Origin: Owenia fusiformis
Taxonomy: Eukaryota > Annelida > Polychaeta > Sabellida > Oweniidae
Assembly: GCA_903813345.2 (NCBI GenBank)
Contig: CAIIXF020000003.1
Coordinates: 23,451,248-23,515,247, forward strand
Length of the DNA: 64,000 bases
Direction: 5' to 3'
The position numbers and the translations under genes were made by a program. The notes under the pieces were generated by a model. It worked only from the letters and a program-made list of their open reading frames with translations, searched no databases and was not told the origin of the DNA. Position 1 is the first letter of the stretch; every line of letters starts with the position of its first letter. This document shows, piece after piece, positions 22,961 through 35,300 of this stretch.

Positions 22961-25900
22961 ATCTATTAGGCCATATTGCACAGGAAAAAAATAACTCATA
23001 ACTCCAAAAAGCACTCAGTAATCATTTCCATGATGAAAATACCCAGAAATCTCTGTTAGTGCCATGCATTACTTTTTTGAGTAAATCACCCAGTACAGTT
23101 TGTAACAAGTATGAACCAAAGGAGAAATTCACCAAGAAATCTATATAAATACATGTAAAAGGCAATTTTTAAAGTCATCTTCATCCATTTTGGTGCAATA
23201 CAGCTGTATAGATGGCAGTGAATATTAGTTATTCTGCCTGGTACCCTCACATCTACCATAGGTATCGGGAAGTTAAAAAAGGCATTTGATTGGATTATTT
23301 ATTTTATCTTATTTGTAAACAAAGGGACCATTTGCTAATCTCTTATTGTCCCAGGCCAGCACCTTATTATGACTTCTACCTTTTGTGCCAGTTAAGTGCA
23401 ATGGATTGACTCAATATTTCATGTAGATGTATGGAATATGTATTAAACAGTAAAACTGGGACTGATGCCTGTATCAGTTAATTTTAAAATGAGCCAAATG
23501 GTACTACAAGTGTCTAATATCAGGTTTACTTTACATACTATGATAATGGATATTTAATTTGCAATATTGTATCGTTTAAAAGTAAGGATTAAAACCAGGA
23601 TTCCATGAGTGACTTCTTTGTATGTTATTCATGTTTGCACTAAAGGTAATTACCCAGAATTTAAAGATGAATGTATTTTCTTTAAAGAAAATCTCATGAT
23701 AGGTTCAACTTTGAACTCTGGGTTATATCCTCCCTTTTTACACTGCTATTTCATCCTTTGTGCATTCAACAACAGAAAATCTAAATTTCGGGGGGATATT
23801 GAGATTTTATAAATACTGTGATAGACCAGAATTGCAAGATTTACTAGAAAATGTACATTTAATTTAGTTTAAATTTGATCTTGGGAAATGTGTAATAATA
23901 TTGTGCCTATAATCTGTACCAACAAGATGTTTTAAAAATTTCATTGCTTTACATGATGACTCCTTCCTTACATTTAGGAATTTAGCTCCTTTTATATTTT
24001 AATTTGCATCAGATTGGGCAAGAAAGCTGAAAATGTGCCATGTTTAAAAATGCTTTGCATTACAAATCTTTACACATATATTTACATTATATTTGCTCTG
24101 GCTTTTACACCTGAACAATCATAGTTTACCTAAAATTATTACGTGATGGTAATGATAGAGATTTGCTTGCTTCTACTTTGTGTCCTTGATTGAAGTAGGG
24201 TTGGCACAGAACATAATCAGAATAGAATAATAAAGTTTTAGAGCTATCTTTCAGAATTTGAAACAATATATACCTATATATAAGCATAATATATTTTACG
24301 TGAAAAATCTAAAAAATATTGTCACGTTTTGTTGTTCACTATAGCGAGTAGATTTTCTCTCAGGAAACTGATAATATTTTTGGAAATTTAGATGCTGTTC
24401 TAAAAGTTCTGTGCTGGAGGCGAAAATCACAATGTTTCATTTTCCATTTTTATTTTAAGTATTCTGTTCTGAGATTTAGTTATACTCGTATAATTGCTGC
24501 TGGCTTCACTGATGTTAGGGAGGGAGATACCAGTGGTGTAAGGGATAGCATCACATTCATTTTACGTTTATGAAGCAGTGTCAACATATTTCGTCATTAT
24601 TATTTAATTATTTTGCCATTATGCACAATGCACATATGCTTTATGTAATTCTGATAAGCTTAAATAGCAGCAGATATGATATACAGATTAATATATTTAA
24701 AATATGTTCTATAGTATGTAATTATGTGTATATAAGTTGTAAATACTCTTCAGCAACAATGCAATGAAATTGTAAATATACAGGGTGTTCAATCGACATT
24801 GTACACATAACATTGGGACACCTTGTATTGTAATAAATGTTTAATATTGAATATGGTATATAGATGAAAGTGAACTCAATCTCAGAGGATTTCACATTTG
24901 ATATAAATGATTAAGTGCAAGGCCCTTCCAGGATAATTGTCTGCTAAGCAGTTTCTTGTTGAAAAGAGGACGGTAACAAGGAGTTCTCCAACTTTTTGCT
25001 TGATATTAAAAATTGCAAAATTACAGTTTTTGAAATGAAAAAAATATCACAAAAAGGCAACATGTTTGACATGGGAGGTTTTTGAATATATTACTAATCA
25101 GATTAACTTGTAAGGGTCTAAATGCAATATTAAAAACACTGACTGAAAAGTTAGATATTTTGACAGTTTTGACTCAATTTACATATTCCATATATGCGAA
25201 CATTTATTAAGGTTTCCACATTTTTTGTATCTTTTCAATGCAGGGACTATAGCTCATCTACTAGCTTGTTTACCTGCTCTATAAGCCTTGCATTTAGAGG
25301 ATGCGTTTTAACTAAAAAAAGTTTTTGAATTTCAAATTCATGTGAGGTCTGCTCAGGTGCTCATAAGGGTCAATATCAGGTTCTTAAAATCTCAGTTCTC
25401 TCTCAAAGACTTGCATTTTACTGAATTGAGCACTAATATTTCTTTATTTTAAAGTCATTGACCTTGTTTTTTGTTGCATGCTGATTTCTCAGTATTCCAC
25501 TTCTGTTATTTGTATTTGAAAACAGAATCTCTCAAACTTTTATTTTCAGATGGTTTAGATTCAGAAGTGAGAGAGAGTTTATAAAACAATGAAATAAAAA
25601 AAATCCTAAAAATAAAGCCACACTTTTAATTCTGTCAATTTGCACTAATTAGAGAAAATGCACCATGTCAAGAAAATGCACTAAGTAGAAATAATGGAAT
25701 AGTCATGATTCCGTGACATGCTAAGTGCAGAAAGGCTTTACATTCATTTGCATTTTATCAGTCAACATTAAAGCTATTCATTCATTACACTGGTCAGTTG
25801 ACAGCTTCCCAAAAAAAAAGAAGTTTTTATCGCTAGATTTACATCAACATGTCCTGCAAGTTTGAATCTTTTATTGACTTTCAAATGACCTTTATACATG

Positions 25901-26282
25901 TACTAATACCAGATATGGAAATTGAGCTATGTTGTTCTGGTTTTCATCAAGTTGATTTGAATATTGGAGAGTTCGTCTGGGCTTTCAAATATCAACTTTT
26001 TTAAAATTCAACCATTGATTATTTTATGTATTATTTGATACAGGATTGAAATATGAGGTCATTTTTATATTGTTTCCTTTGGACCTTTTTATGGGCACAC
26101 ACAGTACACACTGGTTTCATTAAAGGACAACTGAAATAGCTTTTCTCAACTTGCAGCTACAAAAATGCGGTTTTCTCCATTCTAAGCCCAACGTATAGTT
26201 TTTGCGATAGCCATTATAAAATAAATGTTAGATAACTGCTAACGGTCATAGATAATGAAATAAAACTAACTGATCAATTAAA

Positions 26283-26479
26283 TTGGCCCCCACGTGATTA
26301 GTAACGTCATATACAAAATATAGCTTTGGTTTATCGGTACCTTAGTAATGACAACGTCACGGCAACCATAGAATTGTTGTGTAAACAAATAACAAAACAT
26401 TTTGGCATTGTGATGTCATGATCTAATGGACCAAAACGGGCCACGTGGGGACCAGTGAGAGATCACGTGGGGGCCAATA
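26283..26479. repeat. Inverted pair with TTGGCCCCCACGTGAT
   Basis: TTGGCCCCCACGTGAT near 26,283 and its reverse complement ATCACGTGGGGGCCAA near 26,464 are a perfect 16-bp inverted pair. A further GGCCACGTGGGG lies between them near 26,440. The flanks look like part of a larger decayed element (about 26,125-26,540). CACGTG is also an E-box core, but nothing indicates function. Confidence 0.55.
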
Positions 26480-26649
26480 AGGTCACAACCAATTCGAATA
26501 TTGCTTATTAAGCAGCATATAACGATCGTTAGAGTGAAATAATTTTCACACTACTGATGAGAAAACATATCCCAATACATTTATCAAAAAATTATATTGA
26601 TTCCTTTAGGTTAAAAATACCATTTCATATCTGCTTTAATTTCTTATAT

Positions 26650-26888
26650 ACAGTAAAACCTGTCCTAAGTAAAACACCTTTGGTACCTCCAAAAAGTGTT
26701 CCACTTGTGAGGTGTTCAACTTATATAGGTTCATTTAACATTAAGTCAATTGATCTTGGGACTCCGAAAAGTGTTCGACTTATGAGGTGTTCCACTTATA
26801 CAGGTTTATTTAACATCAAGTCAATTGGTCTTGGGACTCTGAAAATTGTTTGACTTACAGAGGTGTTCCATTTCACAGGTTTCACTGT
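26650..26888. repeat. ACAGTAAAACCTGT inverted-repeat element, best copy
   Basis: The ends ACAGTAAAACCTGT and ACAGGTTTCACTGT are inverted repeats with one mismatch. The body holds three imperfect units of CTTGGGACTC(C/T)GAAAA and GTGTTCGACTTATGAGGTGT. The plus-strand open frame at 26,557-26,853 follows this repeat and is not a gene. Confidence 0.75.
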
Positions 26889-28059
26889 TATTGGAACAAG
26901 TACACGTAGGTTGATTCTCATCACTCTCTTGTGCATCACCCAGATGCTTCCTTTATGTGGGTAGATCAACATTGTGATAGCTTCACATCACATCCTGCAA
27001 TTTGATTGGAGATGATGTGGGAGATGACGTAATGGGGAATCCCCAAATACGATAGAATATGAAAGAATTGTGAGGGCTACTCACTTCTTCTGCCACAGAG
27101 TTGTTAATGCCAAATTAAGAGGTTACCATGGTATTCCATGATGTCACCAAATCACCAAATTTAGATTTTTGAGCAAATATCCTGGGATAAATGAGACCAG
27201 AGTGACCTTAAAGAAAGCAATATCTCAAGAAAGTCACCTGTCCTCTGTTCACCCCTTGCACCTCTTATAAAATTTGTTATTTATCATGGTTTAGTTTTGA
27301 GGTTTTATACTGTGCATTTGCCCAGCAGGCTTTTGTATGAAAAGATGAACTTAAAATTGTTTACCAGATATAGTAAATGTGTTTTTACTCAAGTTTTATC
27401 TTAGTTTTTTTATTTTATGACCCTTATGTTAACAGTATAAGTGCACATCTATTTTAACATCTGTAAAAATCATATTATCATTCTCTTACTATTTGTATAT
27501 GAAAAGTTCAAGAAATATGTCTCTTTTCAGTGTTATTTGAAAATCCCACTAATCTTATCTCTACTTTATGTTCTATACAGTATTTTATGTATATTACATT
27601 GAAAATAGAAATGAATTAAAAGCCTTCTTTTACGATATTGGGGAAGTGTGTGGGGTTGGGTTCAATCTGTAACATTACCTGTAAATAGTGGTAATACGTT
27701 AGGTATGTTATAAATGCTGTTTTCGTAGCCTTTGGCTTTTGATCTTAACCTCATTAACCTAAATAGGTGTTTGCATAATTAATTATATGACTCAAAAGGA
27801 ATTCTATAATTTACCGCTTCATAGTAGAAAATTTGGTTCATTTTAATTAATGAATGTATCACTTTAAATGTCTTGAAGGATAAAATCATTCATTATTGTG
27901 GAATCAATTACAACTAAAAATAAATCTTTATGAAAAACATACATGTCCTTAAGATATTGTCATTTTGCTGAGGCTTAGTAATGTATCTATTATTCTTTTA
28001 TCCTACATTAAAATCAATGCTTTGTAATGGAATATGAGATTTTTAATGGAATATGAGAT

Positions 28060-29110
28060 TTTTAATGGATAATTATCCCATCGAACGAAGTTCGGAGGGA
28101 TATAGGGAACGCCTCCGTCCGTCCGTCTGTCCGTCCGTCCGGGCAATAACTCAAATACCGTTGGCCCGATTTTGTTCATATTTTGTACACATATACCCTA
28201 TGGGGGTAGAAGTTCTGCTCGAAAGCCGATTTTCAAAATGGCCGCTCATTTCAAAATGGCGGCCATTTTAGTGCCGAATTTACAGTAATTTAGGTGCAAT
28301 ATGTAAAACTGTAATAGCAATATGTTTTAGATGTAAAAAAATTATATAGGACATTAATAAAGCTAGAAATGTAGATATTAAAGAAGCACATGGCAGCCAT
28401 CTTGAAAAATGGCGGCCTTTACTCATTTTTTTACGATTTTTGCTGTAACTCGAAAAGTAGTGAAGCGATTTTGTTCATATTTGGTATGTGAATACTATAA
28501 GCCTGACACACTGTCCTATGACACTTTTGGTAGAAGGCGGCCAATTTAAAAAAAATTTTGAAAAAAATGGCCGCCATTTTAACATATTTTACTATAACTC
28601 GAAAAGTAGTGAAGCGATTTTGTTCATATTTGGTATGTGAATACTATAAGCATGGCACACTGTCTAATGACACTTTTGGTAGAAGGCAGCCATTTTGAAA
28701 AATGGCCGCCATTTTAACGTATTTTACTATTACTCGAAAAGTAGTACAGCGATTTTGTTCATATTTGGTATGCGAATACTATAAGCATGACACACTGTCC
28801 TATGACACTTTTGGTAGAAGGCGGCCATTTTGAAAAAATTTTTGAAAAATGGCCGCCATTTTAACATATTTTACTATAACTCGAAAAGTAGTGAAGCGAT
28901 TTTGTTCATATTGGGTATGTGAATACTGTAAGCATGGCACACTGTCTAATGACACTTTTGGTAGAAGGCGGTCATTTTTCAAAATGGCCACCATTTTAAC
29001 GTATTTTACTATAACTTGAAAAGTAGTGGAGCTACATTTTTGCTATATACTTTGTTTGTAAAAATGCCATCCATGGCTGTTCGATGGGATTCGCTACGCT
29101 TTGGCGTTGC
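28060..29110. repeat. Element with CCGTCCGTCCGTCTGTCC tract and repeated GGCGGCCATTTT units
   Basis: The left edge has TATCCCATCGAACGAAGTTC, a GTCCGTCC tract and GGGCAATAACTC; the right edge reads TGTTCGATGGGATTCGCTAC, whose TCGATGGGAT inverts the left ATCCCATCGA. Inside, four to five units of about 140-165 bp repeat ACTCGAAAAGTAGTGAAGCG, TTTGTTCATATTTGGTATGT, GACACTTTTGGTAGAAGGC and AAAATGGCCGCCATTTTAAC. Units are about 90% alike by eye. No protein is encoded; the short frames here follow the repeat. Confidence 0.75.
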
Positions 29111-30892
29111 TGTTGTTCTGGTTAGATTTTGAGCTAGTGTTTATATTGAATTCTATGAGCAAATTACTAAATTCTGAGCTTATACTAATGTCATGAGATA
29201 GTGTGTTAAAACAGAGCTGGTTTTACAGTACAATACTACCAAAAAACCCTAAACTTGTAATGAGGAGGAGTATAGTGACTTGGGGGGAACCATAAAAGAA
29301 TTTTATCTGAGGAAATAGAATATTTCTTAGACGCATTTTCTCACAAGCGTCCATATGTTGGGAGGTTATTCTCATTCTTCTTGCAGTGAAATAGTAACCT
29401 TTGCATTTGTTCGAACTTCACTTCTTAAAAGAGAGCTTCAGTAGTTTGTAACTAGACACTGCGTGCAGGGTAGTGAAATAGTAAAAAATGTTTTGTGATT
29501 AATTTTGCAATTTACATACATGTTCACATTTTTTCCAATCTTCAGAAATCTTTTATTTCGTATTTAATTTATTTATCTAGTATTTAGGGTATACAATTTT
29601 ATTTACTTCATTGTTTCCCTAATTCAATCAGATATTTGCGAAAATTTCTCAAATGTGAAATCTTCGAGGTTTACAGTGTATGAGTTGGACTGTTTACAAA
29701 CGTCACAAAGCTCTGGTTAATCAGTATGAAATAGTTCACAAGTTTGTTGAGCCTGCGCACATACACTGACTTAGCTTAGCTGACCTAAAGAATTTTCATA
29801 CAAGCCAAAATGTTTATTTAGCAATATTATCATCCTTTTATTTTAGTCATTTTAGCTGTTTTATATTCAAATCATGTTTCTTTAGGGTATTTTACCAACC
29901 TGTGTTGAACTCTTTGTATGAACCTTTATGTGTATTGGTGGATCCAATTTGCTAATAAAAATGTTAAAATAAAATGTTTTGTGTACTGTGCATGTAATTG
30001 TCATTCTGTAAAGAGAAATGTTTTTAAAGTTTGAAGTAATGTGGGATAAACAGCTATTGTATAAGCTTACTCAGTACATGTATAAAAGCTAATAGACATC
30101 ATTGATGATAACAAGGCATGTGTCTAGTAAAGCATATATAGGATTGAATTTTGTCTTTAAAGACTCCATATAAAGTTAAACCCAATTTGGCCTACATTGC
30201 AGTCTTACCCAATGCTATCAAACTTTGCATAGGGCCTTTAAAGGTACAACTAGGATAACAGAAAAGTTGAGAGTAACTTTCATCAAAAATTTGGCAATAG
30301 GTTTGAAAAAGTATGCATCCCCTTTTTAGTTCAAACGAATTAGGATATTTCTAAAATCTTGCTAATTATTAATTACAAATGTTTTTGGTTTGTTTTCCTG
30401 ATCAGTATATGAAAAAATATTAGAAAAATCTCAATTCATTAAAATTTGAGAGGGTATTGAAAATGGTGAAACCAATGACAAATTGGAAAACATTCCATAT
30501 ATAGTTAAGGATTTAAGCCCTGGACTTGAAGGCATCATTCTTTTCATAGATCTTTGCATGACTGTGTAGCTGGAATGCAAAGTTTTAGGACATCATCTAA
30601 GTGGAATGAAGCAGCTGCAATGCATTGGGTCTTGGGCTTAAATTCCTTTCACACATTGCAAAATATTTTCTACAAAATCATCTAAAAATACAAAATCACT
30701 AAAAGAAAGTTTTTTAATGAAACTTTTGGCAAGGGTCAAGTATTGGCAAAGCATCAATTTCAATCTCCTTACCTTGACAACCATACAAAACAAATGCGTC
30801 ATTGATTATTTCATGCACTGTTGTCATGTGAAATACTGTGTTTGGATTGGCTGGAATCTGACACACCTTGCCTAGCTATGTGTGAATACAGT

Positions 30893-31085
30893 AGAACCTG
30901 CAAAGTGGAACACCTCTGTAAGCGGAACACCTCACAAGTGGATTAGTTCAAAGTCCCATTTTAAAAACCCATTGACTTAATGTTAATTGAACCTCTGTAA
31001 GTGGAACACCTCCAAACTTAAATGGTGAACGTCCCATATTGAAAAATTAACCTGCAAAGTGGAACAGTCAATTTTCCATGAATTT
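30893..31085. repeat. ACAGTAAAACCTGT family, diverged copy
   Basis: Starts ACAGTAGAACCTGCAAAGTG, repeats GGAACACCTCTGTAAGCGGA and GAACCTCTGTAAGTGGAACA, and trails off near CCTGCAAAGTGGAACAG. Related to 26,650-26,888 by the GGAACACCT core. Confidence 0.6.
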
Positions 31086-31708
31086 CAATACTGATATGAT
31101 ACTTATGTAAACAGAATTAACCTCCTACAGTGATATCTGAGTGTAAAAACAGGTAATAACGTGATAATGTGATAATTGAGACATCTAATTAAAAGATTGA
31201 CATAAAAATGTTGCAGTCTTATTATCAAAACATTGAACATCCTGTCCTTTTTGACAGCTATCTGCTCATCTTTGAATGCAGGAGACAGGCTTGACTATTT
31301 GAGGGACAGGCTCGACTATTCCTGGGGATGGTTTAGAATATTAGGGTCAGACACTCTCTTTTGAGACCCGATGCAGACAAACCTTGCTCACTTCAACTGC
31401 GGCATCAGGGCCAAGATAGTCCTGTCCAGATTTTTACCAATATTTCTTTTTTTTAAAAATGATTTTTTTACCTTCAATTGTTTTCATCAACAATTTTATC
31501 ACCCTTAATTCATTGAACTACAGGACATGATTTGCCTAAATACAACATAAAAAGCCCAATTGTGTAATATAATTAAGATAGATTTATTTTTGTAACATAT
31601 AACATATCTGCAAAACATCACAAATAGGTTAAAGTGAGGACTACAGAAAAATATTGTACATTTTAAAGGAATGATAAATTAAGAATTGAGACTGGAGTCT
31701 CATTGTTA

Positions 31709-31815
31709 GCCTTGCCCAAGTCGGTATATTTTTACTTATCCTGATCTTGAATTATTACCACTGGTCATAATAGAAGTCAAGATAAGTAAACGAGACTGAC
31801 TTGGGCAAGGCTATC
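31709..31815. repeat. Palindromic MITE GCCTTGCCCAAGTCGG, copy 1
   Basis: TTAGCCTTGCCCAAGTCGGT pairs with GACTTGGGCAAGGCTA about 105 bp later, and ACTTATCCTGATCTTGA pairs with TCAAGATAAGTAAA. The whole element folds into one hairpin. A second copy lies at 36,651-36,757. Confidence 0.8.
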
Positions 31816-32311
31816 TCATCGTGAAAGAGTTAGATTCATCAGTGGATATGAAAGAAACATAGAACCCCTTTTCAGGCGTTGATGTACATTGTAGATGTAG
31901 ATTTTTAAATTTTCAAGGAAACCATGTAAATTTTATTCTTATTTTTCAAGAAAGGGTATACATAAACTTTAACTTGATTTTTCTAAACAAAAGGCTACAA
32001 ATGCACACCATTTGTACATTATGCACACCATTTGTACATTCAGAGGAAGAGTAACTGTTAATGTGAACTTATAGTTTATTCTTCAAGAAAGGCCAGAATG
32101 GGTAGACACATCTGTACATGAATGTTGATTTCCTCCTTAAAGACTTTACATTAAATTGTTTTAACACATTGATTGCACTGTAAATGTCAATATAGTCAGG
32201 TATATTACACCTAATTTTGACAAGTTTTTTTTAAAACGATTGACCGCTGTGAAATCTGCTATCTCCACATATGATGCATTGGATTCTTCTATTATCCTGG
32301 TCCCTGATTTC

Positions 32312-35300
32312 CTATGTCTCATATGGTAGCTCACAATTTTTGTTCTTGAAATCTTCATAAGTTTTGCATCCAGCTGCATTTTCTGCCATCCAGTGGAAAA
32401 GATTTACTTTGAACCTCCAAGTTCCATCTGCAACAATAAACAGCATTTAATTCATTTGTGAAAGGTAGACATATGAAACAGCATAGGCTTTCAATAGACA
32501 TTCGAAAGAGTAGACATGTGAAACAACGTATGTGAAACACTAGATATGTGAAGCAGCAACATTTGAAACAGTAGATATGGTGAAACAGCAATACTAGTAT
32601 AAGAAATATTACACATGTGAAACAGCAACATAATAAACAGTAGATATTTGAACCAGCACATATATGTGAAATAGCAACATACAGACATAGAAACATAACA
32701 CATGTGAAACAACAACATAGTAATCAATAGATATGTGAAACAGCAACATAAGAAACAATGGGCATGTGAAGCAGCAACATAAGAAACAGTAGACATGTGA
32801 AGCAGCAACATAAGAAACAGTAGACATGTGAAGCAGCAACATAAGAAACAGTTGGCATGTGAAGCAGCAACATAAAATACAGTAGACATGTGAAGCAGCA
32901 ACATAAGAAACAGTATACATGTGAAGCAGCAACTTAAGAAACAGTTAGCATGTGAAGCAGCAACATAAGAAACAGTATACATGTGAAGCAGCAGCATAAG
33001 AAACAGTAGACATGTGAAGCAGCAACATAAGAAACAGTGGGCATGTGAAGCAGCAATTTAAGAAACAGTATACATGTGAAGCAGCAACATAAGAAACAGT
33101 TGGCATGTGAAGCAGCAACATAAGAAACAGTAAACATGTGAAGCAGCAGCATAAGAAACAGTAGACATGTGAAGCAGCAACATAAGAAACAGTGGGCATG
33201 TGAAGCAGTAATTTAAGAAACAGTATACATGTGAAGCAGCAACATAAGAAACAGTGGGCATGTGAAGCAGAAACATAAAAAACAGTGGGCATGTGAAGCA
33301 GAAACATAAGAAACAGTGGGCATGTGAAGCAGCAACATAAGATACAATAGACATGTGAAGCAGCAACATAAGAAACAGTGGGCATGTGAAGCAGCAATTC
33401 AAGAAACAGTAGACGTGTGAAGCAGCAACATAAGAAACAGTAGACATGTGAAGCAGCAACATAAGAAACAGTGGGTATGTGAAGCAGCAATTTAAGAAAC
33501 AGTAGACATGTGAAGCAGCAATTTTAGAAATAGTAGACATATGTGAAGCAGCAACATAAGAAACAGTATACATGTGAAAGTATACATGTGAAGCAGCAAC
33601 ATAAGATACAGTAGACATGTGAAACAGCAACATCAGAAACACTATATACGTATATAGATGAATCGGCGCCTGTCTCTTCATAATATTTCAACTACCAAAT
33701 ACTGGATACTTCATTAGAACCGTGACTTTTCATTTGCCTTCCCTGTTTTATTTTGCCAAAATTAAAACAATACAAATGTCATTTTAACTTTCTTCTGCAA
33801 GCATTATTGATTATAAAGACATATAAATCTATGAATAATTGTTACTTACTATTACAATTATCCGTGCGACAGCATGTCTTCTTGTCGACACATTCACTAG
33901 CTTTGGCACATCCCCATTCATTACTAGTCTCCCGGGTGTAAAAACACCTAAAACACAACATTTTGTTTTAGCAATAGAACTAGCTACATTTCCTAAATTC
34001 ATGGGGAATATTTAGCTCATGGGCATGATTAAAAGTCCAATGATGGCTTACTCTAATGATCAAGTTTGGATCAACGTGTGAACAAAAACAACGTCATGAA
34101 TAAAAGAAAATTAACGACCAATTGCAATAGAATGTTATGTTAGGATTTTGATCTTCCAATATTTGCTTCACTATGTTTCAATATAACTATCAGGTAAGCG
34201 TGTCTGTTTGCCTGCGTACGTACGTACGTGCGTGAGTGCGTGCGTGCGTGCGTGTGTACCAATAAAAAGAGGCTAAATGAAGGCTGAGTATAATGAGAAA
34301 GCGGAGACGTACTTCCTTCAATGATCAGTGATGATATGATTGCGGATTCTGTAATACGGAATTAACATGCAGAATTGCATACTGATAAAGACTTGACAAA
34401 ATTGAAGGTGTACAATGAGTCCCCCATTTCAATGTTAAATTATCTTGGCATGACATCAAATTTTGAAAAATTAATCATATCGAGAAACAAAGGGATGAAT
34501 AGAAAAAAGTAATGAATCAGTGGTATATTTATTTAGTTTGTGATTTACGCCAAGAAATAAGGGAATATATACTCTTCTTATCAATGGCCCATTGTTTTAT
34601 CCATACAGAATTCTGTGAAAAACAAGTTGGTACTGATGTCACTTAATTTATTAACATCCTCCTTATCGTCTCTTGATCACAGAGGTGCAAAGATGACAGA
34701 GATAATACACGACGTATTCTGAATCACTACCATGAATGTTCGGGGTACTACTAGTGGTCCCACGAGACAACATCGTAGATGGAAACGCCGAAGGAGTAAT
34801 TTGCTATACCAGAAATCGATTTACACACTTGATTATAAATACATGTACAGTAAATAAATCTGAGGAATGATCTAAAATTCAGACGTACAAAAAACTCCAG
34901 AGGGAAATCACGAGTCGAATGACCTCATAGGCCTTGAATTGGTGATGCAAAACTCGCAGTTGTTTTAACATGATCATGCCCTAAAGTCAGCGAACACCCA
35001 AACAATGTATCCAGTCTACCTAGTTGGTCTAGTTGTTGATGTAACTTGCTTGAGTTTTATTTTATTGCAAATATTGCCCCATCTTACTTATGTCAGTATT
35101 TCATATGAACTATAATTTTGTCGAGTCTTGATGTTTGCAACCTTCCAGAGTTTGTGCCACGAGGGTTGACAAAAAGTTTTGTACGATTATTTAGAATGAA
35201 TATCAATTAAAAAGTTGATCAGTTCAGAATGTTTTCTTTGTGGTCGATTGATATTGAAATAGGAATACTTGACAAAATGAAGAAAATGCTATGTTGTCGG

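Larger units (their letters stand above)
22672..32311. other. Intergenic region between VKR and the Ly6-like gene
   Basis: The first part should be VKR 3' untranslated sequence; AATAAA hexamers at 24,229-24,234 and 24,832-24,837 are possible polyadenylation signals, without other support. After that come repeats: a fold-back with CCCCCACGTG at 26,283-26,479, an ACAGTAAAACCTGT element at 26,650-26,888, the GGCGGCCATTTT element at 28,060-29,110, another CCTGCAAAGTGGAACACC element at 30,893-31,085 and a palindrome at 31,709-31,815. The remaining AT-rich sequence (24,900-26,100, 27,000-28,000, 29,150-30,850) shows no gene. Confidence 0.6.

Noticed and set aside
26557-26853. 98-codon plus-strand frame between VKR and the Ly6-like gene
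   Set aside because: It follows the units of an ACAGTAAAACCTGT repeat element.
32491-33681. Overlapping minus-strand open frames of 72-207 codons with Cys/Leu-rich repeats
   Set aside because: They are the three readings of one 31-bp minisatellite within an intron; no signal peptide, splice chain or family match.
34214-34257. CGTG/CGTA tract as a regulatory or Z-DNA site
   Set aside because: An ordinary microsatellite deep in an intron with no supporting context.
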